The translations under genes were made by a program, and so were the position numbers. A stretch of DNA of 64,000 bases. It comes from Aulostomus chinensis (Eukaryota; Chordata; Actinopteri; Syngnathiformes; Aulostomidae). The DNA is taken from the NCBI GenBank assembly GCA_037954235.1, contig JBBMOA010000002.1:16377009-16441008 (forward strand), given 5' to 3'. Positions 50,456 through 58,900 of the stretch are shown here, one piece after another (within the stretch, counting starts at the first letter, position 1; each line of letters starts with the position of its first letter). The notes beneath the pieces are model-generated. The model searched no databases, had not been told where the DNA came from, and worked only from the letters and a program-made list of their open reading frames with translations.

Positions 50456-53400
50456 CTCTCATGAAGGGGAATTTAACAAGTGTCTTGAGGTGAGACAGAG
50501 ATAAAACATGAATTTATTTACCACACAGATATTTAGGTGCCCTGATAAGTGGGTTCATTTCTCCAAAATCTAATGTGGTGAACTCCATGTAAGGCACGAG
50601 CTGTAATCCCTGTGGGACCCTTCATAACTCTGCATGCCTGCGTGCTCTGTTTCATACACCCGAGGCCTGTAGTAATCTTTAAATGTACTTTATGAGCACA
50701 TATTTCTCTTCTGTCTCTCTGTCTCTCTCTCTCTCTCTCGCTCTCTCTCTCTCATTAAAATGAATTCACCTAAATACCAGAGCCCCTCACCCCGATATTA
50801 ACCCATGACCAACCTGTTTCCGACCCTAAGTCTTAACCCTCAAGCAGACATTGTTGGGTTCATCATTTTGGCCCCGTGGAAAACATGGTACCCCCATAAG
50901 GATGGCAAACAAGGCACCCACATTACAGCTGCTACTCTTTACACACACACCCCCCTTGCTTTCTCCTGCAGAACGCCTGCTGTGTAGGAGGTGCAGCTTC
51001 CTTTGTCACACACAATATAAACACATAATTGAGTCATCGTAGACCTCTCATGTCCACAATTCATCTGTTTCTTTACTTGGTACGTCTGTGTTAAAGGCTG
51101 CCCCCTTTGTGTGCTGATAGGCAGGCCAGACCCCCCCAACAATCCTAACAGCCCGCAAGACCATTGCCTCACAACTCATGATAAGCACATGATGTGAGAC
51201 TGGCCACGGCTCAGGTATTAGCTGAGCCAAAAACAGAAAAAAAGAGAGCCAAAGCAATAAAATCAAGCTCGTTGAACTGGTGAAATATTTCCGGTTGTCT
51301 GGAGGTTTTTAATTGTGTCTTTACCATTTTCTTGTTTATCATTTTTCAGGCAAATTGCTGTGGTGCAAAATGTATATAAAGGCAAAATTATCAATAATAC
51401 TTTGTTGGGTATCCATTTTCTTATGTTTGGATGAAACAGTCTGAATATTCACACATGTAACCGAGATGAATTCAGTGGACATTTTACTTCATGACAGGAC
51501 GATGCGTTTAAGGCTGGAAAAAAAGTCGTTATGTCTTCAACTGCAAGCCATGATTGCCTCTATTTGTGTATTTTATGTAGATTGTAAAGAAATGATCATA
51601 ATTGCTTCTTCTCTCTCTGGGATGTTCCTGTTCTCGATTTCTGGCTCTCCTCTCCTCTCCTCTCAGACAGTGTTTTCAGGCCGTCTCTAATCATCTCTCT
51701 TTTCCCTCTTCCTCTCCCTCCTACTGTCCATCCCACAGAGACCTTTGAACTTCTGTTGAGGCAGGCAGAGAATCACACCCTCGCAGTGCTGCAGGAGTCG
51801 TACGGAACCATGGCGGATCAAGCTGCGGGGCCTCTGAGGGAACTCTTCACCGACATCAGTCTCTTCCTGCTGGGGTCTGAACTAAATGTTGATGACTTAG
51901 TCCAGCGCTTTTTTGATGCTCTCTTCCCACTTGTATACAACCACCTCATAAACCCAGGGCTCAGCGACATATCACCTGGCTATGCTGAATGCGTCAGGTC
52001 ATCCAGCCGGGATGTGAGGCCGTTTGGTGTGACACCCAGCCTACTGGCTGATCAGATCACTCGCTCTGGCGTCTCTGGAAAGCTTCTGCTTCAGGCTTTG
52101 CACCTTGGCATCGAGGTGATCAATACCACAGACCACTTACAGCTGAGCCGTGAGTGCAGGCGTGCCCTCCTCAAGATGCACTACTGTCCTCACTGCCAGG
52201 TATCGATGCCTGTCTATTTTATTGACTCAAATGAATGCAAGCTTTTGTCAGCAACACTGATCCCAAAGTAATTTGCTTCGCAGGGTTTAACCCAATCCAA
52301 GCCCTGCATGGGTTATTGCCTCAACGTGATGCGGGGCTGTTTGGCAAGCATGGCTGAGATTGACAGCCACTGGAGGGAGTTTGTTCGCTCGCTGGAGGGC
52401 CTGTCCGCTCGGATGCACGGACCTCAGGATTTGGAACTGGTGCTGCTGGGGGTTCACTTGCTGCTTCATGATGCGGTTGGATACGCTCAAAAAAATGGAC
52501 CCCACCTCTCGGCCCAGGTCAGGTCCTCATAGTGGAGGAATGTTGTTTGTTGCTACTTTGCTGTACTTTTCATGAACGAGGACTTTCACTGTGGCTCTGA
52601 GCAATGTTTACTCCAGTATCACCATTTATTCTGAATTTAATCTTTTATTGCTGCTGCTAGCTTCATGTCAGAGAGGTTAGAAGGAGAACAGGGATTAATT
52701 ACTTGAAATAACACAGCAAATTAGTCAGGCCAGATGAGGCCAGAACTCTCCAGAGGTCCACCACAGTCATCAAAAAGCAGTTAAATTGGCAGACAGAGTG
52801 TCAATATCTATTCCTCAGGCTTCGATCTAAACTTTCTTTACCCTTAAAGCCTCAGTAAGACATATGAGTCAAATCAATATGTTTCCATTTTCACTGGTAA
52901 CTTTTTGTCCACACTGATTTCATATGAAATGTTTTGAAATGTATCACAGTGTGCTTTGTTCCTAAACTTTACAGTTTGAGTGGAACTGATGAAGATGCCA
53001 CACCGCCATCTAGTGTTCATGTAACCACACTGCTGCTCATGCAGCTGCACACATGCAGGAATCTGAGACTTAAGGAGTAGCAGCACTCAGGCTTTGTGTG
53101 AAAACATCTATCACTCATCCCTCTAAAAGCATGCTCTCTTTGTCACACAATTTTACAGCAAAGTAAGATCTGAAGAGTCCTAAAATATGTTTCCTAATTC
53201 AGTGTTTAGACTAAAATGTGAATCTGTCATTGGTTAAAGGTGCACAGGCTGTGTGGCTCTCCCAGCAGGAAGTCGGCACAATCAGTCAGCATCCAGCACA
53301 GCAGCAGCAGCAGCAGCAGCAGCAGCGGCAGCAGCAGCAATAGCAGAGAATCCATCCCCTTAAAAGCTCCTGTGAAAGTGTCGGGGGACTCACTCGCTAT

Positions 53401-53666
53401 CAAGAGAAGGTAAATGCGTTAAAGCTGCCAGATGTGTGCATAAAAAGGAGGCAACACCTGGTGTGGTGATGTGATTTCAGTTCAATAAAATTAATAACAT
53501 TGTTAAACCACTTAATGATGCATCCGCCTGCTTTTTACAGGGACTTTTTAAACAGTCTACGTCTTTACCGGACGTACTACGGTGGCCTAGCAGATCAACT
53601 GTGCGTGAGCGAGCTGGCCTCCGGTGACGGGCTGTCCTGCTGGAATGGAACTGACATTGTAAAAAG
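23888..53666 (+). CDS. gpc5: Glypican-5-like heparan-sulfate proteoglycan, exons 1-6 (3' partial)
   Basis: Cell-surface proteoglycan core protein, GPI-anchored in the family, modulating Hedgehog, Wnt and FGF signalling. Joined exons 23888-24032, 27987-28148, 51739-52199, 52284-52517, 53240-53409 and 53541-53666 give 432 codons of an expected ~570-600, all in phase. A signal peptide (about 1-19) is followed by CEEVRKVFQLRQIG. Then come the diagnostic CVSKNQTCCTKKMEERYQLA, LQTSSTSLKFLISRN, FFDALFPLVYNHLINPG, GIEVINTTDHL, CPHCQ and KPCMGYCLNVMRGC. The words CVSKN and TSSTSLKFLISRN are closer to GPC5 than to GPC3. The visible part ends at SCWNGTDIVK; the Ser-Gly glycanation sites and GPI signal are not in the window. 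The neighbouring miR-17~92 cluster supports GPC5 orthology; the teleost paralogue letter is undecided. Confidence 0.93.
25044..25363 (-). mobile_element. tRNA-like SINE-type repeat
   Basis: On the minus strand it begins 'ggcagcacggtggtgcggtg', has an A-box-like 'tggtgcggtggtcagcactg' (25334-25353) and a B-box-like 'ggttcaagtcc' (25299-25309). It continues with the words 'tgtgtggagtctccatgttc' and 'cctcccacagtccaaagaca', and ends in a (GGAT)n tail (about 25044-25075). This layout is a very common teleost interspersed repeat. A G-run at 25097-25110 interrupts it. Open frames through it on both strands are not genes. Confidence 0.8.
26750..26936. repeat. Paired (CA)n and (TG)n microsatellites
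   Basis: (CA)n 26750-26786 and (TG)n 26894-26936 are complementary and 107 bases apart. Transcribed as intron RNA they could pair into a long hairpin. Confidence 0.95.
27987..28148 (+). CDS. gpc5: gpc5 exon 2: CxxKxxTCC region
   Basis: Encodes residues 49-102: GSDLQVCVSKNQTCCTKKME onward to LKFLISRNVAAFQ. Contains three cysteines of the glypican lobe and an N-glycosylation sequon NQT at 59. Acceptor TCTCAG, donor GTGAGA, phase 1 both sides. Confidence 0.96.
28312..28354. repeat. (GT)n microsatellite
   Basis: About 21 perfect GT units at the start of gpc5 intron 2. Confidence 0.97.
30345..31160 (-). mobile_element. Degenerate LINE (L2/Rex-type) reverse-transcriptase C-terminal relic
   Basis: On the minus strand, 31156 down to 30918 reads LVLNTDTTKLMVFPHTEVLP, then NYKYLGFSLDQELLFKAHI and LRVKLGLFFRNRQP. 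These match the late reverse-transcriptase/thumb region of teleost LINEs (LNADKTK..., YKYLG..D, KLGF.FRN). After a palindromic insertion the homology resumes with ATLSPILDNGDVLYLSASSQ. It continues through stops and frameshifts to words resembling LRS...VP.RTELGK and FPRHGIHY. Dead copy, antisense to gpc5. Confidence 0.82.
30865..30916. repeat. 52-base palindromic insertion inside the LINE relic
   Basis: Left arm 'caacccagtctcatgt' (30865-30880) and right arm 'acatgagactgggttg' (30901-30916) are perfect 16-base inverted repeats around a 20-base loop. It interrupts the reverse-transcriptase reading frame just after FFRNRQP. The right half (30885-30916) closely matches 5308-5340, so both belong to one dispersed family. 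Confidence 0.85.
31345..31400 (-). mobile_element. Possible LINE 3'-end fragment
   Basis: 'actttattcacgctctgaag' followed by 'gggaaataactgcagcaaca' resembles the end sequence of the same LINE type seen at 16218-16275, on the same strand. Very diverged. Confidence 0.35.
32095..32640 (-). mobile_element. Second degenerate LINE reverse-transcriptase relic
   Basis: Minus-strand translation, with stops and small gaps, follows the C-terminal order of teleost L2-type LINEs. A piece like LVPGRDDPLTEPSMSTDN comes first, then VILDSHLS, then AACLWLGYP, then FQSLHWLLIF. Next come HIKFKINLEAS-like and RLVPSLALQCWNKL, recalling the RSLHWLPV and APRWWNEL motifs. Inactive. Confidence 0.7.
33116..33182. repeat. 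(CA)n microsatellite
   Basis: About 33 perfect CA units in gpc5 intron 2. Confidence 0.97.
39339..39387 (-). mobile_element. Truncated end of the SINE-type repeat seen at 25044
   Basis: 'ccatccatccattttcttcc' followed by 'gcttattcccgtt' matches the beginning of the 25044-25363 repeat (its tail end, read in reverse) and then stops. A short tail-only fragment. Confidence 0.55.
42064..42136. repeat. CT-rich and CA/C-rich simple sequence
   Basis: Interrupted CT tract (42064-42108) followed by a C-run and a short CA tract. Open frames on both strands derive from it. Confidence 0.9.
44864..44925. repeat. (CA)n microsatellite
   Basis: About 31 CA units; the frame at 44749-45114 is open only because the repeat reads Thr-His. 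Confidence 0.96.
45686..45754. repeat. (CA)n microsatellite
   Basis: About 34 perfect CA units in gpc5 intron 2. Confidence 0.97.
47101..47169. repeat. (CT)n microsatellite
   Basis: About 34 uninterrupted CT units running into a short CA tract. A homopyrimidine/homopurine mirror tract of this length can adopt triplex (H-DNA) structure. Confidence 0.97.
48238..48468 (+). repeat. Interspersed repeat, + copy, with telomere-like words and CA tail
   Basis: Begins with degenerate 'accctaacc' words, then 'gaagatgtgaggaccggcta', then 'ccttaatatgtagcaagtac', and ends in (CA)n 48435-48468. The same core (48333-48430) recurs in reverse orientation at 49241-49336. This combination is a familiar high-copy sequence in teleost introns. 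Confidence 0.75.
49241..49336 (-). repeat. Interspersed repeat, inverted copy
   Basis: The reverse complement reads 'gaagatgtggagaccagcta', a variable middle and 'cctcaatatgtagcaagtac', matching 48333-48430. The copies are about 0.8 kb apart in opposite orientation. Confidence 0.78.
50399..50452. repeat. (GT)n microsatellite
   Basis: About 27 perfect GT units near the end of gpc5 intron 2. A CT-rich tract follows at 50713-50753. Confidence 0.97.
51739..52199 (+). CDS. gpc5: gpc5 exon 3: large central glypican exon
   Basis: Encodes residues 103-256, starting ETFELLLRQAENHTLAVLQE and ending LLKMHYCPHCQ. It includes ELFTDISLFLLGSELNVDDL, RFFDALFPLVYNHLINPGLS and LGIEVINTTDHLQLS, the strongest family signatures. 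Sequons NHT and NTT are present. Acceptor CCACAG; donor GTATCG is a little off consensus; phase 0 at the end. Confidence 0.97.
52200..52283. other. gpc5 intron 3
   Basis: Only 84 bases, in sharp contrast to the 23.6 kb intron before it. Bounded by GTATCG and TTCGCAG. Confidence 0.9.
52284..52517 (+). CDS. gpc5: gpc5 exon 4: cysteine-rich segment
   Basis: Encodes 78 residues (257-334): GLTQSKPCMGYCLNVMRGCL, then ASMAEIDSHWREFVRSLEGL, onward to KNGPHLSAQ. Carries the conserved KPCMGYC...RGC cysteines of the glypican lobe. Phase 0 at both ends. Confidence 0.96.
52518..53239. other. gpc5 intron 4
   Basis: 722 bases, unassigned. Its acceptor (ggttaaag|gtg) has a poor pyrimidine tract. Confidence 0.8.
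53240..53409 (+). CDS. gpc5: gpc5 exon 5: variable linker with polyserine
   Basis: Encodes VHRLCGSPSRKSAQSVSIQH, nine serines, GSSSNS and then RESIPLKAPVKVSGDSLAIK plus RR (residues 335-391, last codon split). VHRLCG aligns with VNRICG of human GPC5, which fixes the frame and the weak acceptor. The AGC tract at 53300-53338 lies in the family's least conserved linker. The basic KRR near the exon end sits where glypicans are processed by furin-like convertases, but cleavage is inference. Donor GTAAAT, phase 2. Confidence 0.85.
53300..53338 (+). repeat. Coding (AGC)n trinucleotide repeat
   Basis: Nine AGC codons, one GGC, then three AGC, in frame as serine within gpc5 exon 5. The +2 frame would read polyglutamine but hits a TAG at 53341. 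Confidence 0.93.
53410..53540. other. gpc5 intron 5
   Basis: 131 bases, bounded by GTAAAT and a good acceptor CTTTTTACAG. Confidence 0.9.
53541..53666 (+). CDS. gpc5: gpc5 exon 6
   Basis: Encodes DFLNSLRLYRTYYGGLADQL, then CVSELASGDGLSCWNG and TDIVK (to residue 432). It aligns with the EFINSLRLYRSFYGGLADQL and LPCWNGEDIVK words of human GPC5. Phase 2 at the donor GTAAAA; the next exon should begin in the YTQRVVGNG region and was not found before 64000. Confidence 0.95.
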
Positions 53667-54690
53667 GTAAAATCATTAAGATCAGCGAACACCACCTACC
53701 ATGATTCACATCATATTCATATACATCAAAACATTCATGTAGAAAGCACATACACTTGTCACCTGTCTGTTAAGACATCTGCGCTGCAACTACAAACTTT
53801 CAACTGACATTGGGCACTTTTCATCCAACGTTTTAGTTGTAATAGGCATTTTTTAAAATTATTTTTTTCAAATTGTTATGTCCAATAGTGTCCCCCAGTT
53901 ATGATGTACAGTCTTTACTTCCTAATTATGAACGGATATTCTTGTGGTGAGATGTAAACACAGAACAATTTTATAACATACATGCTGTTTTCCATTGATA
54001 TGGGAGGCTATTTGTCAGACTTTTCATACATTTTTTTGACCGTCTGTTAACACATAAATGTTTGTTAACAGAGAATTTGAATTAGTTTGCAAGTGTTTCT
54101 TATGTTTTGTGTTTGCAATGGTTTCATATCTGTGTGATGACATGAAGAGGTACACTCTCAATGATAAACTTGCTTTCCACTCGTCATTTTTACGTTAACC
54201 TTGTCAAACATTTGTAGAATATTCCTAAGGTTACACATAGAGGTGGTCTTCCTGTTGTTTATGCAGCTGTAATACTGGCACACAGCCACATCTTCCTAGA
54301 AGAGCTAAATGATTTACTTCACTTAGATTTGATGCATTTTTCATGTCTTGACCCAGCAAACAGTCTGAATCTGTGTCTGTTATTGTTGGAGAAATGATCG
54401 GTGGGGCAGACATCCAATTCCTGCTGTATTATTGAAATTTAAACCATGCTACTTTGGCTGAGGGGATATTTGAACAGAACATTTCTTGGAATCTCCCTCA
54501 TATTCTGCTGGCCAACAGACAGTTATTAAAAAAAAACAACAACCGTAGCGGAGGTTATATTACCCGCACGTGCACACACACCGTGCCATTTTCAGTTTCA
54601 CTCAGGAAGTCAAAGGTTTTAAGCTGCATAGATGTCCTGCCATTTGATCCTGGCATGAGAAAGCCATTTACACACCATTTGACACTAATC

Positions 54691-54691
54691 A

Positions 54692-54735
<44 letters not shown>
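54691..54735. repeat. (ACGC)n tetranucleotide repeat
   Basis: About 11 perfect ACGC units, a CpG-bearing microsatellite. Open frames on both strands through it are artefacts of the repeat. Confidence 0.96.
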
Positions 54736-55826
54736 CACAGACACATCTACTGCCCTCTCAAACAGCAGGGCAACACTGACATCTATTAGCTACACATAGA
54801 TCTTTGATATGAATGGTTGTGAACTGGAGCAGACAAACTGGCCTCTTTCATGGTATCCGTCAGCGGCCTTGTCTCCATTACATCATGACGCTCCATCTTA
54901 TCTGTGCTGTCATCACTCAAGGATGGCCTCATATATCCTCAGTCTGTGGTTGTTCCTCTTAACTGTCAGCTGCTGTCAGCGATGGTGAAATGGCAGAAGG
55001 GTCTGTATTTTCTGGTTGGAGTTGCCGGCTCAGTTTAGACATTCTATTGTAAAGGGTGACAACACACAGTTGCTGTGTGAAGGTAAGATGGAGGGTGGAG
55101 GATGAGAGTTTTGATTATGACCTTAGTAACTAGAGAAAGGAAAAAAAAATCACTCTTCTAAATGTTTGTTTGGTGTTTCTTAAAAAAATGGCATCGACAT
55201 GGAGACAAAGTTTCAAGGTTAAGTTTCAATCTTGTATTGAATATTTGCTTCTTTCATCTCTACTTTCTAACACAGCCATTTTAAAGGTTTTTTTATGAGC
55301 TGGAGCAAAAAGGGCAGGCCAGCAAGCTGCAGGCTGTCTATTAGCTCAGCTGGCAGCTTCTGAGAAATGTTTATGGTTTGTGTGGTGGTGTCTCAGCTCC
55401 TTAACCCCCTGTCCTCTTTTCTCCTTCCCTTACTTAATAATAACAACAGCAATGAATGGTTCACCTCAGCTTTACATACAGGTTTCCCATCTTGATTTTC
55501 AAAAAGCAGAAGAAGAGAGATGAGGGATGGAGAGACGTTAAGAACCTGGGGAGATGAGGCTCTGAGGAGAAAATCGAGTCGGCCACTCAAAGCTTTGCAG
55601 GCTTGCTGTAGATCTACTGGCCTTTGTTGCTTTCTATTAGCCTGGAACCACAGATGAGTGGCTGGGAGTCAACACAAGCTGAGACAAAAGCAATAAATAA
55701 CCTCCTGCCTATGGGTCATAACCCAACATCCACTGAGAGAGAGGGGAATAAAACTCACCGCCGGATGGGGGCTGATTTACAGAGGCTTATCGAGGCCTCA
55801 GCGACCTTAAACGATTGGTTCAGTTC

Positions 55827-55905
55827 CTGTGTGTGTGTGTGTGTGTGTCTGTCTGTGTGTGTGTGTGTGTGTGTGGGTGTGTGTGTCTGTGTCTGTGTGT
55901 GTGTA
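55827..55905. repeat. Interrupted (GT)n microsatellite
   Basis: GT tract with several TCTG and GGTG interruptions. Confidence 0.93.
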
Positions 55906-58900
55906 GAACTGTACATACAAGTGTGGGCTGATGCCTTTTATAACAAATCGTTGTACATTCTGGCGTAGATTGCTTTATGGTCTTATAGAAGTAGTGAGTT
56001 GCAGAACAGCTTTGTGTTATTTAATAAAAAGGACGAGCACAATAACATGACACAGGAGCCGGAGATTTAAGAGAGATTTACTGCACGTCCTCATCTGGGT
56101 CCCTGGTAAACAAAAAGATAAAGAACAATCAGATAAGATCACAAAGGAACACAAGCAGCTTCAATCTCAGGGTCCATGTGAATGTGGATGCTGGCGTCTC
56201 GCCTCGGGGGAGATTTGGTGAACACATGGTTTCTCTCTGTTCTCTCTCTTTTTCTCCTGCTTTTGCCCATGAACACTTGGGAGGGATAAAACAATTGGAC
56301 CTGCCATGTTTTGATTTTGAATTTTTTTGGCATATTGATAGTTTTCATTTGTTTCAACTGTGAGTTTTACTCGTAAAAACCCTGCATCAAGTTTCTTTAT
56401 TGCAGACGGGTACGGTGTTCATTTGCTCACAGCGAGAACTTTCAGAGCTCGTAATATTTCTTGGCACTAACTTATGGATTGAAATGTTCACCAGATTTAT
56501 ACTGCTTTTACTTATTCCTTAAAGCTATAGTGCAGCAATGTTGTCTCCATCTTCTGGGAGGGACATTTGTCACACCCAACCCACGAGAAATGATTTCCTT
56601 ACTCTGTCAGATTTGGAGCAATTCAGTCTGATAACTTCTAGACTAATCTCAGATTATTTATCCTCATTTAAGTTAGCAGCCGTCTCTAGCGTGTGTGCTC
56701 AGTATGCTTCCTCCCGGCAGCACCGTGATGTCGCCACAGACACAAAGATTTTCTCAGCGGATGATCTCATTTGGGGAAGACTTGAACTCCATTTATATGT
56801 AAAAATACCTTTTGTAGTTGAGCGGCATGGGATGAGGAAGGGACTGTCGTGTGTTAAACCTTTAACACTAAACTTTCCATATTTGCATCCTGTCTTGATC
56901 TGTCCAATAAGTCTTGATCATTTCACATTTTAACACATATAACAGCAAAAACTTGCTGTCTGCGAGGATACTAATTATTTCTCTGCGATACAAAGTCTGG
57001 TCAGATTTAAATAAAAGACCATTCCTGCTTCGTCTCCGACACAAGACTGACCTTACAGCATTCAAACACACACCAAATGATAAAACAGATTTTCATGTTT
57101 TCATGTTTCTGAAGATGTGTGCAGGTGCTGTGTGCACAAATCTCTAGATTCAGCTTCAAGACTTTTTGTGAATAAAAAAGACTTTTTTCCTCCAGTTTGA
57201 CACCAACTACATATTTTTTTCTCAAATTGCTTTGGCTCAGAGCATCATGCAATCACGGATTGACACTGATTTTGCTCGATATCAGACAATTTCGTCTTCA
57301 GAGTTCTGAGAATATGTATCTCCTCAACATTTTTATGGTGAGATACAGGTGAGATACTGGGATATTTTCCCTTGATAAAGCCTAACTGCTAATATAAGCA
57401 CCATATCCAATGATGGAATGTCTAGATAACCTTGACTGTTGTGAAAAGAGGGAGCTGACCATCTCAATGACTGACACTTCAGCTTAAAAGGGAGGGAAGT
57501 TGAATTAAGCTGCCTCCAGCTCATCTGGCTAAAGGGTGTAGTGATTACGCCTTCATTTTCATCACCGGCAAAGATGGATTACAAAAATGTGAATAAAGTG
57601 GACAGATGGATTTAGCATAGCGCAGTAGGGTGACATCTCTCAAACTTTGGAAGGCTGTTGCTGCTATTTGATTGGAGTTGCTGTCACCGCCTGGGCTGAA
57701 AGGTGAACACATTCCCACATGCTTTTACCATCCGTCATGGATACAAACACTCCCTCTGCACCTCATCTCCATGAGCGCACACACTTAACATAGGCAAAGA
57801 AAACAAAGAAGCTGACACTAGCTCCACCTACTGTGTTTTATGTGGGAATCGCTGACTGTCAGACAAAATTGCTTTAGTCACAGGAAGAGATTACAGCGAT
57901 CCTCCTTCCTCTTCAGCTGCCATGCATTCACTTGCTAATTTGAGTTGATCTTACAACTCACAGGTGTAAGGTAGGAAAGATGAGGGGGTTTTGTGTTGTA
58001 AAAATCTATGCTAAAACAGATTTGCTGTTTCTCTTGCTAAGGTTATGAGGTAAAAAGCTCGAGCGTCAATAAGTATGAGAAGGGGGATGTTTTATTCATG
58101 ATCATTTCCTCTGCCTGTAATTCTCTCCACCTGCATCTATCTCACAGGTGCCAACATGCACCAGGTGTTTACAGGTGTGTTCATATATTCTCAAGCAGCT
58201 TTTTCTAATTGCACACACCAATTTTTATTTTCATTTTTACAGTAATAGGGCAACTGACCTTGCATGGTGCTTGAACTTGAAGGAACGAGTAATTTAGCAT
58301 GAACACTGCTATGTGTATCTCAAAGATGCTCAGTGACTGGCGGGCAGATTTGAGCGTGGCCTCTCATTTTAACAGGCCGCCCCACATGCTGGAGTGGCTG
58401 CCCGAGCACTTCCCTTTGACCTTTCTTGTGTCTTTGCTGTCTGGGTAATCCTGAGGAGGTTAATCACATGGTAATAAGAGCCCTAGATTCACAGAGGAGG
58501 CCTCTTCACGGAGTGTGGCCAGTTAGCAGAGGGAAGAATTGATTCTGTTGTATTTATTATAATCTTTTGTACTGACTTTCTCATACATTTTTTTTCACTT
58601 GACTTTCATCACTTGTCTGATTATCCCTCCCCCCTCACTCAGGTGATTTGCCTTGGCTTAACTGAAATGGCAGCTTTTAAGCTGTGCTAATAAGAATCCC
58701 CTGAAGAAGCATTGAGGGCTTAGCTTATCCAGGCCATTGAAATTAAATATATATTCAGAATAATTACCTTATGTCAAACTACATTTGCATACTGCTCAGT
58801 CCTCTCCAGATGTACAGCCTCAAATAAGCATAATGTCACAGCTGGTTATCAGTGCACAAGCCCGATGCCCTCTCTTCAAGCATTAATAAACCTGCTGACC

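Larger units (their letters stand above)
28149..51738. other. gpc5 intron 2 (23.6 kb)
   Basis: Large intron, in line with the very large introns of GPC5 in other vertebrates. No coding exon was found in it. It holds antisense LINE relics (30345-31160, 32095-32640), a short palindromic insertion (30865-30916), inverted repeats near 48-49 kb and many microsatellites listed separately. The long stretches 33.3-41.9 kb and 42.2-44.2 kb show nothing I can name, apart from a G-run near 34640 and a truncated repeat at 39339-39387. Confidence 0.8.

Noticed and set aside
51756..52271. Exon 3 frame as an independent 171-residue protein
   Set aside because: It is the internal gpc5 exon 51739-52199; the residues after CPHCQ are intron read-through.
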